Origin: Clostridia bacterium
Lineage (GTDB): Bacteria; Bacillota; Clostridia; Oscillospirales; CAG-272
Direction of reading: 5' to 3'
NCBI GenBank assembly: GCA_017505745.1
Contig: JAFVOP010000066.1
Location: 1 to 40,995 of the forward strand
DNA length: 40,995 nt
The notes beneath the pieces are model-generated. The model saw only the letters and a program-made list of their open reading frames with translations. It searched no databases and was not told the origin of the DNA. Position numbers and translations under genes: made by a program. Positions 26,901 to 35,024 of the stretch are shown piece after piece (the first letter of the stretch is position 1; every line of letters begins with the position of its first letter).

Positions 26901-28394
26901 CCAAAGTGCCTTCAGGGTGATGTCTGCCACGTAGGCCGTTGCAGCCAGTGTGGTCTTACCCTCTACCGACTCGAGCTTACCGGTAATCTCACCGCTGGTA
27001 ACCTCCCAGCCGCGGAAGGTGTAGCCCACGCGGATCGGATCGGTGATCACAAGGTCGGTATCATACACGTATTCGGTCAGCTTGGTAAAGGTCAGAGCGC
27101 TCTCATCCGCGCCGTTCCAATCGTAGGTAACGGCAAAGGTCTTGGGCGTCCAGACCGCCTCGAGAACGATCTCGCTGTTCTCGTTGCCCTCGGCCAGAGC
27201 AATCTCGCGCGCGTTAAGCGTGAGATTCGGATATACGGCGATGCCGCCGTTGTTGTTCAGACTTGCGGTGACGTCGGTCATGACGCCGTTCTTTTGTACG
27301 TAAACTCTCCAGCCCGCAAAGTTGTAGCCAACGCGCTCGGGCTTACAATCGGCAAACGGGGTGGCCACGTTGTAAACGTGCGCGGTGGGATACCCGGTGG
27401 AATCCTCCACGCCCTCGTATTTCACGGTGTATTCGATCGGAACGTAGTAGCGGTATACCACGTTGGCGGAAACGTCGGTTTTTACCTTGCCCAGGCGCTC
27501 AAAGTACTGTTCGGCGCAATAATCGGCAAAATCGTAATAGCCAACGTATTTCTTGTAGCCATCGCGGTCAAGCGCAATGCCCGCGGCAGATGCATCCACC
27601 GCATTCCCTCCGTCCTTGCCGTTGACGTTCTCCTCGCCCGTGGGCTCGGTCCAGGAGGTGGTGTTGGAAATGCCGGGCACGCCGTCGTTTACGGGCGTTT
27701 TCGTGTTTCCGGTAGGATCGTACTCGCAGTCGTAGCGGGTAACGTTTTGCGGCTCGCCCTCCCAGATCGGCTTGGCGTAAAAGGTATCGCCGCTCTTGGG
27801 ATAGTAGCTGGTGGAAAAGACAATGGCGTTGTTTTCGATGGTGCCCAGGGTAAAGGAGCTGCCGCTATCGTCGGAAATTTGCCAGCCGATGAATTTGTAG
27901 CCGTTGAGCGTGGGGATCGGAAGCGTAACGCTATCGGTAGACGAATAGGTGTAGGTCTTTTCGGTAAACACCAGCGTATGGTTCTGTCCGGCCGCGCCCT
28001 GCTCCTTGACGGTGTAGACCATGGGGGTCTCCACCACCTTAAAATCCATATCCTTGTCGATGGGAGGCTCGAAGAAGAGTCCGTCGGTTGCGGCGAACGC
28101 CTGATCGGTAGCCTTATCGGTCAAGGGAGAGAGACGGTAGCCGGTTTTGGGGGTGATCTCCACTTTAAAGCTGCGGTGATTCTTATCGATCAGATAGGTT
28201 TGTCCGTTGACCTCGGTAGGATTCTGGACCGCTCCGTCCACCGTTACTGTTACGGTGCAGGCATTGGGATTGTACTCAATCGAAACGGTATACTTGTCGG
28301 TAGCGGTGGCCTGCACGATGCTTCCCAGCGCAGAAAAAACGGTGAGAAGCAATATGATGGCAAGTACCAGCTTGATATGTGTTTTTTTGATCAT
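23976..28394 (-). CDS. Giant InlB-repeat membrane protein with acidic cytoplasmic tail
   Basis: This 1472-aa protein has an N-terminal signal (IKLVLAIILLLTVFSALGSIVQA, residues 8-30). The extracellular part, up to about 1130, contains several InlB B-repeat/Flg_new-type units (YTVKYEG, FAVTYDWNG and YTVTFDENL, each ending in a GYxFxGW-like core), a fibronectin-like segment (about 750-850) and a helical region (about 860-1050). A juxtamembrane domain (FELRLLLPEELRGVSGLQ, about 1070-1125) follows. Three hydrophobic helices lie at about 1131-1210, then a 260-residue Glu/Asp-rich, probably disordered tail faces the cytoplasm. No LPXTG is present. It starts 11 nt after the uL15-like gene stop with AGGAGGAAT upstream, so both form an operon. 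Adhesion or envelope architecture is a guess. Confidence 0.85.
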   Translation of the reverse strand: MIKKTHIKLVLAIILLLTVFSALGSIVQATATDKYTVSIEYNPNACTVTVTVDGAVQNPTEVNGQTYLIDKNHRSFKVEITPKTGYRLSPLTDKATDQAFAATDGLFFEPPIDKDMDFKVVETPMVYTVKEQGAAGQNHTLVFTEKTYTYSSTDSVTLPIPTLNGYKFIGWQISDDSGSSFTLGTIENNAIVFSTSYYPKSGDTFYAKPIWEGEPQNVTRYDCEYDPTGNTKTPVNDGVPGISNTTSWTEPTGEENVNGKDGGNAVDASAAGIALDRDGYKKYVGYYDFADYCAEQYFERLGKVKTDVSANVVYRYYVPIEYTVKYEGVEDSTGYPTAHVYNVATPFADCKPERVGYNFAGWRVYVQKNGVMTDVTASLNNNGGIAVYPNLTLNAREIALAEGNENSEIVLEAVWTPKTFAVTYDWNGADESALTFTKLTEYVYDTDLVITDPIRVGYTFRGWEVTSGEITGKLESVEGKTTLAATAYVADITLKALWTANEYTVTFDENLAEQKGTESMKVTFDALPDLSALQLPVREGHMFLGFTLTKDGDDAVIDANGQFLRAAWDIAADTALYAKWGVISYEVTVNVSHAQVWINGELYSGTAFSIPYGTTVTVKALCESGYKVTKWEGESVSHQKEFETTFTMGAGDLTLDLAVLPVVTSPSFSVDYVKELFLLDAAQDGLYRITCGEQALELRVSGADLYVNGTQVTQIAIPNAFFGETVRMSMYGNGTTTADSDPTELMLAARPEKPVLNDHISGTTSETYSVAVNLNLNSGYTYEYEFALSLNADGSAMLIDWTSPDGVRIVRNDDGSVDFKDLHPGTDYYIFVRVKAVAGQAPHGEEQYFKQNTAYEDYFNQILADLESRKDGGAMVEALINAAKDEIKALKKPSATFYDSLMGIYNRTLLALPFAQEQDAKIAELKALHDTLIATEEFNLIGQAELGRIYQAAVAEIQDAEAQDEIQGIYLQAVAEMQAVKISYLFTAELRLTSLKGLLQGSKLILSRITDISALTDAVDAAIRAGKVSVGVGTDMTLAEAADKLSTLELMAAYKLKITHNNLTMTFLDDSFELRLLLPEELRGVSGLQVACYDETTGVLEILSTKRDGNYLVFETLQPRDFVLLGDPTMNLTGFIVALGVTLLCQLIAIVWLTVRRAKNAKSVRRYSLALPAVLAIQFLPENAILIVTVLGGLVVLCQIILTYLLLSSDVIRRRKQRTRPVERAPEESLPVMAEPEDKDVFTAEDASEETAAAEGGDEAFAYEYAAADAIFDGLSDSTDTADGDAGSEDAFDEVGFEEAPLEEDAEDELMDVDGDAEDFIEPAANPRYSLPEEELADTNAWEDAPAEEGDPLIWEPVPEESEAEESDADEPFETEEALVEEEPLSDSTAWEFDDAPADTVLEEDLQDVSAEPEEEAPEAFSEEPDESAEAPAEKEADAEATEEVEEDNEPEFYIEPDAEGDRAPAPGYSDL

Positions 28395-28405
28395 ATTCCT
28401 CCTCC

Positions 28406-30892
28406 TTATCTCACCATGACCGCATCGCCGTCGGCGTCGCTGATCGCTTTGATGGCTTCATAGGTAAAGTGGTTGGCCTCTACAGTAAAGGCTTTGGTGA
28501 TCGGTCCGCTGGCGGTGATCTTGAGCACCGTTGCAGTAGGCAACACCAACCCCAAAACCTTCAGGCTATCCAGCTTGATCACCGATTCCTCGGGGAAATG
28601 CTCCTCAACGGCGCAAATGTCCACTACGGCCACATTGGGGTTCACGATGCGGCGCACCGGCGTGGGTGTGGGCTCGGGCTCAACGGCCTCCGCCGACGCG
28701 TTCTCAGCTTCAACCTCTTCCTCGGTCTCTGCTTCAACTTCTTCCTCGTCGGGTTCGGCAAAGAAGAGCTCCTCGGGCATCCCGTCCGCATCCTCGGTCA
28801 CGGGAAGCTCCTCCTCTACAACCGCAAGATCACTCCAAACGTCCACCGATTCCTCTGCGGGCTCGGCCTCCGTCTCTTCTGTAGCTTCGGAACGGTTCTC
28901 TTCCTCGGCCGTTTCGGGAATCGGCTCCTCGGCGGGGACCTCGGCCACGGACTCTGTCTCCACAGGCTCCACGGTGGTGATCACCTGCTCGTAGCTGGGT
29001 GCGGCATCGGCATAGTAGCGCTCGGTGTAGCGCATCTCGGTCACCTTCACCGTTTCGCGTACGATCGCGGGCTGCGGCTCGGCAGCAGGCTCCTCCACGG
29101 GTGCAGGCTCCTCTACGGGCGCCTCCTCCACTTCGGGAGCGGGCTCCTCGGGCTCGGGAATCGGCTCGGGCTCCTTTTCTACCATGCGCTCGTTGTCAAA
29201 CTCCCAAGAGAAGTTTGCGTTAGCGGGAATGACGCTGTCATCCTCGCTCGGAACCTCGGGAACGTGATCGGGATCCAACTCAAAGGAGGTGGCCGGCTTT
29301 TCCTGACGGATGTATTCCTTGATCAGGCCGCGCTTCACCAGATTCTCGGTGGTATCAAAGGGATACTGCTGCTCGTAATCCACGCGCTCGATATCGATGG
29401 GAGAAAGTCCCTGCTCCTCGCATACGCGTTGCACCAGCTCCATGGCCCACTTGAATTTACGTGGGGTGCGAAGCTTGTAGCGGAAGGGCGTGTCGACGTA
29501 CTTTTTAATGTGGCTGACGTCCGTACCGCGATAAACGGTACCCTCCAGGCTTGCGGGGTCAAGTGCCAGATAGAGCTCCAGGATCCGCGTTTTTACATTG
29601 ATCTTTGCAATGGGTGTACGACCGTTATGGAAGCTATCCGCCGTCCAGCTGATGCGGTCCTTGCTTCCCTTATAAGACAGAAGCGCGTTTTTAAGCTCAC
29701 TGTAATACTTTTTGATGTTGGGGCGCGATTGGATCAGCTTTGCCTCAAAGCTCTTGCGGTAGTGCGCCACGATGTAGCAGCCCGTTTCCTCGTCAAAGCC
29801 AATGATACGCTCGTTTCCGGTAAAGCGATCGCCGTCGGAATCATTCTCCTCGTCATCGGCATCCTCGTCGTCGCCGCCATCCGACATTCCCTTCTCGGAT
29901 TCCTCCAGCTCGTCCTCATCGTCCATGCCTTCGTCCTCGTCCTCCTCATCCTCACGGTCGGCCGTAGCAAAGGTAGGAACGCTCTCGGCGGAAGACGTCA
30001 ACGGGTTCTCGGCCCCCTCGGTCTCCTCGCTCTCCTTGCGCTTTTGCAGCTCGTAATCCAGAAAATCAGCCAGCTTTTCCATCACCGCATCGGTAGCGGT
30101 GCTTCCGGTTGATGTGGGCGCAGCCGATGCCGGCGGAGTTTCCTTGTACACCTCCTTATAGGTTTCGGTAACCACCTTCTCCACCACCTTATAGGGACGG
30201 GTGCCGTCGGCAAAGGCGGGCTCTCCCTCGGCAGGCATCACCTCCACAGACGTTGCGGTAACCGCTTCGGGCGCATTGGACATCTCAGCGGCAGCTCCCT
30301 CGGACGAATCGGGCTCCTCGGCAAAGGTTGCAATGGGATCCTCTCCCGGAACCGCATCCTCCTCGGTAAAGGCATATTGGCGTTGCTCCTCGCTCGCGTC
30401 AGCAAATACCTCCTCCGATGAGTAGACCGTTTCGGTCTCCTCGCTCGCGGGATCCTCTGTAATCTCCGCATAGCGCGACTCCTCGGGATCCTCCTCGATC
30501 GCACGAACCGCCTCGGAGCGACGGTGCGATGCGCTCGCAAAATCGTATCCGCACACGCGTACCACGATCAAAAGGACCAAAAAGACAATCGCCGCAATTG
30601 CCGCAAGCACCGTGAGCACGGTGAGGGTCACGTAAGTGGTTTGCGGAATGGCACCGGCCAAAAGCATTACGCCAACGCCATACTCGCGGTAGGAGGAGGA
30701 ACGGTCCTCGCTCTCGGCGCGGCGACTCTCCTCCGCTCCCTCCCGACGTGCGCGAAGCAGCTTGCTGATCAAAATGCAGATCCCGGCGATCTCCGCACCG
30801 AGAATGCACGCCATCACGGCAATGGCAATCAAGAATCCCGTGTGGGAAAAATTGGTGCCCCAGCCGCTTGAAAATAACATCGAAAAATGCAA
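28406..30892 (-). CDS. Acidic membrane protein with C-terminal ribosomal uL15-like domain
   Basis: This 828-aa protein of unknown function has a helix at about 19-44, then a second hydrophobic region (about 75-112). A long Glu/Asp/Ala/Pro-rich region follows to about 355, including a run of acidic residues. A conserved basic domain lies at about 355-525 (YIVAHYRKSFEAKL, KKYYSELKNALLSYKG, RISWTADSF, LYLALDP). A further acidic linker follows. The last 80 residues (NPNVAVVDICAVEEHFPEES, IKLDSLKVLGL, then TKAFTVEANHFTYEAIKAI) resemble the C-terminal half of ribosomal protein uL15. The start is uncertain: TTG at 30892 has GGGGGA 8 nt upstream, while ATG at 30880 has none near. It is cotranscribed with the giant surface protein gene. 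Confidence 0.82.
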   Translation of the reverse strand: MHFSMLFSSGWGTNFSHTGFLIAIAVMACILGAEIAGICILISKLLRARREGAEESRRAESEDRSSSYREYGVGVMLLAGAIPQTTYVTLTVLTVLAAIAAIVFLVLLIVVRVCGYDFASASHRRSEAVRAIEEDPEESRYAEITEDPASEETETVYSSEEVFADASEEQRQYAFTEEDAVPGEDPIATFAEEPDSSEGAAAEMSNAPEAVTATSVEVMPAEGEPAFADGTRPYKVVEKVVTETYKEVYKETPPASAAPTSTGSTATDAVMEKLADFLDYELQKRKESEETEGAENPLTSSAESVPTFATADREDEEDEDEGMDDEDELEESEKGMSDGGDDEDADDEENDSDGDRFTGNERIIGFDEETGCYIVAHYRKSFEAKLIQSRPNIKKYYSELKNALLSYKGSKDRISWTADSFHNGRTPIAKINVKTRILELYLALDPASLEGTVYRGTDVSHIKKYVDTPFRYKLRTPRKFKWAMELVQRVCEEQGLSPIDIERVDYEQQYPFDTTENLVKRGLIKEYIRQEKPATSFELDPDHVPEVPSEDDSVIPANANFSWEFDNERMVEKEPEPIPEPEEPAPEVEEAPVEEPAPVEEPAAEPQPAIVRETVKVTEMRYTERYYADAAPSYEQVITTVEPVETESVAEVPAEEPIPETAEEENRSEATEETEAEPAEESVDVWSDLAVVEEELPVTEDADGMPEELFFAEPDEEEVEAETEEEVEAENASAEAVEPEPTPTPVRRIVNPNVAVVDICAVEEHFPEESVIKLDSLKVLGLVLPTATVLKITASGPITKAFTVEANHFTYEAIKAISDADGDAVMVR

Positions 30893-30978
30893 AGTTTTTG
30901 TCCCCCATTCCGTAGTTTTTTGTCTGCGGTTTTCCGAATTTTTCGTGCTTCGGAAAAATTATCGGATCAGTTAGTAAT

Positions 30979-31007
30979 ATTGTACCACATCTGCGGCGTA
31001 TAATCAA
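30979..31007 (-). promoter_or_regulatory. Promoter of the acidic membrane protein operon
   Basis: TTGATT (31002-31007), a 17-bp spacer and TACAAT (30979-30984) on minus give a leader of about 80 nt. Confidence 0.7.
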
Positions 31008-31316
31008 TAAGATTGGAAAAAATATTTTCACTTTTTTTGCGACTTTTTCTTGGAAAATACCGCAAAATGCAAGGAAATTCCGCCATTTTCGGGGATTTGC
31101 GGTGATGCAGGGCACTTCTGAAAGCACGGGCACCGGTTACACAAATTTTGTCAGGAGCTTTTTAAAAAAAGGGGGCAACGCCGCCGTTTTCTATCGGCAA
31201 CCGCGTTCGCTTTGAGCACCGGAACAGCATTCAGCAAAAGAAACGGGGCCCCTACCTTTTGCGTACGAAAATCACTGACGGAGTAATCAAATAAGTACGT
31301 AAAATTTTGAAAAGAA
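31008..31316. other. Non-coding region between glpK and acidic protein operon
   Basis: No gene or RNA is recognised here. The right part (AGTAATCAAATAAGTACG, then TTTTGAAAAG) resembles the degenerate inner flank of the hairpin repeats and leads into the palindrome at 31317. Confidence 0.5.
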
Positions 31317-31350
31317 TGTGGGGAAATCTTTTCCAAAAGGTTTCCCCACA
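31317..31350. repeat. Hairpin repeat, solo copy after glpK
   Basis: A 16-bp stem (TGTGGGGAAATCTTTT with AAAAGGTTTCCCCACA, one G-T wobble) has loop CC. It lies 60 nt beyond the glpK stop and may end that transcript. Confidence 0.8.
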
Positions 31351-31409
31351 AAAATATTACGTTCACAAGCCTGTTCACAAAAGGAGGGATCCCCACGAAA
31401 AGAACCGTG

Positions 31410-32909
31410 TTAACCGCGATCCTTTGCCCAACCGAGGGTACGTTCAACGGCACGATGCCAGCCTGCAAGAAGCATGTCACGCTCTTCCGCGGACATATGC
31501 GGTTGAAAATCGCGGTCAACGGCCCATTCCCGCCGCAGCTCATCGGTACCCGAATAAAGCCCCACGGCAAGTCCCGCAAGAGTTGCCGCGCCCCAGGCCG
31601 TAGTCTCTACGCATGCAGGACGAACCAGGGGGAGCCCCAGGATGTCGGACTGGAATTGCAGCAGAAAATTGTTTGCCGAGGCTCCGCCGTCCACGCGCAG
31701 GGCAGAAAGCGGAACGCCGGTCTCTTTTTGAATCGTCAGCAGGACGTCGGCGGTTTGATAAGCCATGCTTTCCAGCGCGGCGCGCACAATATGATACTTG
31801 GTGGTGGCACGGGTAAGGCCTTGGATTCCGCCGCGCGCATAGGCGTCCCAATAGGGCGCTCCAAGCCCCACGAAGGCCGGCACCAGATAGACGCCCGCGC
31901 TATCGGAGACCTTGGTGGCCATGCGTTCACTGTCAGCTGCGTTTTTCAGCAGACCCAAGCCGTCCCGCAGCCATTGAATCACGGCTCCGCAAACGAATAC
32001 CGATCCCTCGGTCACATAGTTGACCTCGCGTCCGATCTGCCAGCCCACCGTAGAGAGCAGTCCCTTCTCGGACAAGATCGGGCGCGTGCCCGTGTTCATG
32101 AGCAAAAAGCCGCCCGTGCCATAGGTGTTCTTGGCGTCCCCGGCCGCAAAACAGCATTGACCGAACAACGCCGCCTGCTGGTCACCCGCCACCCCTGCGA
32201 TTGGAATGCTTCCGCCAAATAGGCGCGGATCGGTGTAGCCGAACACGCCCGAGGACGGAAGGACCTTGGGAAGCATGCAGGAGGGGATGCGGAACAGGCG
32301 CAGCAGCTCCTCGTCCCAGCTTAAGGTATGAATGTTAAAAAGCATGGTGCGTGCCGCGTTGGAGGGATCGGTGGCGTGAACCTTGCCGCCCGTGAGACGG
32401 TAGATCAGCCAGCTGTCCACAGTGCCAAAAAGCAGCTCTCCGCGTGCGGCTCGCTCGCGAGCGCCCTCGACGTGATCCAGGATCCATTGCAGCTTGGTAG
32501 CCGAAAAATACGGATCGATCAGCAGTCCCGTCCGCTCACGGATCATCGCCTCCAGCCCCTCGGCCTTGAGGCGATCGCAAGCTGCGGCGGTGCGGCGGCA
32601 TTGCCACACGATGGCGTTGCAAATCGGGCGCCCCGTTTCCTTTTCCCATACCACCACCGTTTCACGTTGGTTGGTAATTCCGATGCCCGCAATATCGGAG
32701 GCCGAAATACCCATGCTTTGCATGGCTTCCACGGCCACTCCCATTTGCGAGGCCCAGATCTCGGTGGCGTCATGCTCCACCCATCCGTCCTGCGGAAAGA
32801 TCTGCCCAAATTCACGCTGCACCTTGGCGCAAACCGCCCCGTGACGGTCAAAAATGATGCATCGGGAGCTGGTAGTCCCTTGATCCAATGCCATTAAATA
32901 ACGTCCCAT
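31410..32909 (-). CDS. glpK: Glycerol kinase
   Basis: This 499-aa FGGY-family enzyme phosphorylates glycerol to sn-glycerol 3-phosphate. It begins [20 protein letters not shown] (phosphate-binding loop), then shows [13 protein letters not shown] (about 43), [16 protein letters not shown] (about 78) and the FGGY signature regions ([11 protein letters not shown] about 268; [22 protein letters not shown] about 405). Length is exactly that of the family. GGAGG lies upstream of the ATG. It is the last gene of a lipid kinase/unknown/glpK operon. No GlpF or GlpD lies in the window. Confidence 0.97.
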   Translation of the reverse strand: MGRYLMALDQGTTSSRCIIFDRHGAVCAKVQREFGQIFPQDGWVEHDATEIWASQMGVAVEAMQSMGISASDIAGIGITNQRETVVVWEKETGRPICNAIVWQCRRTAAACDRLKAEGLEAMIRERTGLLIDPYFSATKLQWILDHVEGARERAARGELLFGTVDSWLIYRLTGGKVHATDPSNAARTMLFNIHTLSWDEELLRLFRIPSCMLPKVLPSSGVFGYTDPRLFGGSIPIAGVAGDQQAALFGQCCFAAGDAKNTYGTGGFLLMNTGTRPILSEKGLLSTVGWQIGREVNYVTEGSVFVCGAVIQWLRDGLGLLKNAADSERMATKVSDSAGVYLVPAFVGLGAPYWDAYARGGIQGLTRATTKYHIVRAALESMAYQTADVLLTIQKETGVPLSALRVDGGASANNFLLQFQSDILGLPLVRPACVETTAWGAATLAGLAVGLYSGTDELRREWAVDRDFQPHMSAEERDMLLAGWHRAVERTLGWAKDRG

Positions 32910-32924
32910 ACGATACCTCCGAAA

Positions 32925-33671
32925 TTAATTGAATCCGCCCTCCATGGCTGCGCGGAGCTCTCCGCAAAGCGAAGCCAGGGCAACGGGATCGCAAGCGGCT
33001 CCCTCGTGCTCCATGTCCGCCAGCGATAGAGTGCGCTCGTAAAATGCGGGTAGGGTGCGCATGCAAAGCTCGGAAAGTCTTTGCTCCACGGTGTCCAGCA
33101 CCTCCAAAAGAGCAGCTCCGTCCGCCACGCGTCCCTCCCAAGCCGTGCGCCATGCAACCGCCCGCGCCTCGGTCTCGCCATCCCCGTTGCGCTGTGTCGC
33201 GGCTATGATCTCGCAAAACAGCATCTCCGTGTCAAAGCGCGTGCGCAGGATCTCCTCAGTACGGGTGCGCAAGCGCAGCAACCGAAGCAAAAGAAGATGG
33301 AGGGCTTGCATCCGCTTGTCAAGCAGCTCCAGCAACCGACAAATTTCCCGATAGGCGGGAGCGCGCTCCTCCGTCCCCACGAAAAACCCGCGCGGCTGCG
33401 GGATCCGCGCCGCACACGTCGACACGTCCTTCAAAATCAACTGCCACAGGGTGCAAATTTCAGGCAAAAGCACCTGCCATGCGTCATTCACTCCGTCAAA
33501 CACGGTCTTTTTCGCCGCATCAGAAAGGACGGACAACACCGCCTCCCGCGATTCCGACAGGCGTGCTTGCCAATCGGAAATCCGAGGCTCCGTCTGCCCG
33601 TCCTCCAAATAAAATGCCCGTGGACCGTTCCGCATATTCGTTATATCCGTACCGCTTCGGCTTCGCGGCAC
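32925..33671 (-). CDS. Hypothetical helical protein between lipid kinase and glpK
   Basis: This 248-aa soluble protein is almost entirely helical, with heptad-like Leu/Arg patterns (LLELLDKRMQALHLLLLRLLRLRTRTEEIL, about residues 110-145). I do not recognise the family. The four-helix look recalls PhoU or MgtE-N type folds, but no signature supports this. The GTG at 33671 overlaps the lipid kinase gene by 31 nt and has GGGGAGG 11 nt upstream. An ATG at 33635 lacks a ribosome site. It is followed after 15 nt by glpK, so the three genes are probably one operon. Confidence 0.65.
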   Translation of the reverse strand: MPRSRSGTDITNMRNGPRAFYLEDGQTEPRISDWQARLSESREAVLSVLSDAAKKTVFDGVNDAWQVLLPEICTLWQLILKDVSTCAARIPQPRGFFVGTEERAPAYREICRLLELLDKRMQALHLLLLRLLRLRTRTEEILRTRFDTEMLFCEIIAATQRNGDGETEARAVAWRTAWEGRVADGAALLEVLDTVEQRLSELCMRTLPAFYERTLSLADMEHEGAACDPVALASLCGELRAAMEGGFN

Positions 33672-34606
33672 GGCACATGCGCCTCCCCGATCAGGGGCTT
33701 GGCACCCTTGGGAACCGCAAAACGGATTGCACGCGGAACTGCTTCCACGGTAAACCCGTTCGCTCGGATCAACTCACCGTCCAAGCAGTATACAAATCCC
33801 TCGGCGGTCTCCACACGGATGGTTTTCCCGCGCCGATAGGTCAAAAATTTTTCAAAGCGAGGATCCTCCAGATGCGTTCCCTTTTGGTATTCTCCCATCA
33901 GCTTTAAAAACGTGAAATGTGAAATCGGATTGACCAGGCAGACCTCTAAAAGTCCATCGTTATCGAGCGAACGCGGCGCGGCACGGAAGGAGCCTCCCAC
34001 GTACTGACCGTTTGCCACCGTGCAAAGTAAAATCGTGCCCTTGGGATTGAGCATCTCACCGTCTACAAACACGCAGCATTTGTTGCGCATGGCCTTGATC
34101 AACGCTACCACGATGCCCGTGGTATAGGCATTTTTACCGCCGATCAGCTTCTTACGGAGTACGTTTGTCATGGTCTGCGCCACAGCGGAATCAAATCCGA
34201 AGTGCGTGGCATTGATCGCATATTTATCGCCCACACGCATCAGGTCGATATATTCCTCCTCGGCCTCCAGAAGAGCGGGAAGATCGAGGAAATGCTTCTT
34301 GCCGCCGTAATATTTAACAAAATCGTTGCCCGAGCCACACGGATAGCAGCCAAGCGAGGTTTGCGGAAAGCCAACCGCCCCGTTGACCACCTCGTTGAGC
34401 GTACCGTCGCCGCCGCACGCATAAAACCGCACACGCTCGGGATGCTCCTTGCAATACGCGCGAATAAACGCCGTTGCATCGCCGGGTCCCTGCGTCAGAT
34501 AGATTTCACAGTCTGATGCGAATTTCGATTTTTCAACAGCCGCTCGGATCACTTCGGCCGCGTTCTCCTTCCCAGCCGCCGGATTAACGATAAATACGTG
34601 CTTCAT
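33641..34606 (-). CDS. Diacylglycerol/lipid kinase family protein (YegS/DgkB type)
   Basis: This 321-aa kinase shows the DAGK catalytic N-domain: VFIVNPAAGKENA at the start, FYACGGDGTLNEVVNG at about 60 and the CGSGNDFVKYY loop at about 90. The C-terminal beta-sandwich carries DNDGLLEV and FVYCLDGELI motifs. It phosphorylates diacylglycerol or a related lipid at the membrane, feeding phospholipid resynthesis. Pairing with glycerol kinase downstream fits glycerolipid metabolism. ATG at 34606 was chosen because AAAGGGAG lies 9 nt upstream and the conserved motif starts there. Confidence 0.92.
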   Translation of the reverse strand: MKHVFIVNPAAGKENAAEVIRAAVEKSKFASDCEIYLTQGPGDATAFIRAYCKEHPERVRFYACGGDGTLNEVVNGAVGFPQTSLGCYPCGSGNDFVKYYGGKKHFLDLPALLEAEEEYIDLMRVGDKYAINATHFGFDSAVAQTMTNVLRKKLIGGKNAYTTGIVVALIKAMRNKCCVFVDGEMLNPKGTILLCTVANGQYVGGSFRAAPRSLDNDGLLEVCLVNPISHFTFLKLMGEYQKGTHLEDPRFEKFLTYRRGKTIRVETAEGFVYCLDGELIRANGFTVEAVPRAIRFAVPKGAKPLIGEAHVPCREAEAVRI

Positions 34607-34649
34607 CCAATGTTCTCCCTTTCGTGAAATCGGTCTCTCTGTCATCCTC

Positions 34650-34678
34650 ATTATATCATACCCCTATTCAAAAATCAA
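34650..34678 (-). promoter_or_regulatory. Promoter of lipid kinase-glpK operon
   Basis: TTGATT (34673-34678), a 17-bp spacer containing TATGA and TATAAT (34650-34655) on minus: a perfect, TG-extended -10. Confidence 0.82.
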
Positions 34679-34740
34679 GTGCTTTTTTCGGGCGTTTTTC
34701 GTGGATCTCCGGAATCAGTTTCTCCAAAAAAGCAAAATTA

Positions 34741-34779
34741 AAAACCGGGGATGGAGCCGCACGGCTCTATCCCCGGTTT
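34741..34779 (-). terminator. Terminator of CNNM-decarboxylase operon
   Basis: Arms AAACCGGGGAT and ATCCCCGGTTT with an inner AGAGCCG/CGGCTCC stem, followed on minus by TTTTTAATTTT. Confidence 0.92.
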
Positions 34780-34787
34780 GTATGGAA

Positions 34788-35003
34788 TTATTTTTTATTG
34801 GATTTCGGTCTGGTTGCGTAGTTGAGGGCGCTGGTAGCGAGAATGATCAGTCCGATCACGATAAAGATACCGAGCATGCCCATGCCGATATATCCGAGGT
34901 TTTTGAGAAATTCCATCGGGCGAAAGACCAGGTCCAGGTCGCTGCTTTCCGCAGGCGTCGATTGCGCCAGGCGGGTGATGGCGGAAATCATGTGATTCAT
35001 CAT
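34788..35003 (-). CDS. OadG-like gamma subunit of Na+-pumping decarboxylase
   Basis: This 71-aa protein has one membrane helix (about residues 39-60, GMGMLGIFIVIGLIILATSAL) and a basic end. It sits directly behind the beta subunit gene, matching the size and position of OadG/gamma subunits that hold the decarboxylase complex together. AGGAGG lies upstream of the ATG pair. Its small size makes the family call mainly contextual. Confidence 0.72.
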   Translation of the reverse strand: MMNHMISAITRLAQSTPAESSDLDLVFRPMEFLKNLGYIGMGMLGIFIVIGLIILATSALNYATRPKSNKK

Positions 35004-35024
35004 TGTCTATCCTCCTCTTTCCAA

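Noticed and set aside
24861-28463. 1200-codon open frame on plus strand antisense to the giant surface protein
   Set aside because: It has no ribosome site or recognisable domain and lies wholly opposite a gene with signal peptide, repeats and membrane helices. Codon bias of the minus-strand gene leaves the opposite frame open.
28469-30112. 547-codon plus-strand frame opposite the uL15-like protein
   Set aside because: Low-complexity shadow of the acidic gene with no start signals.
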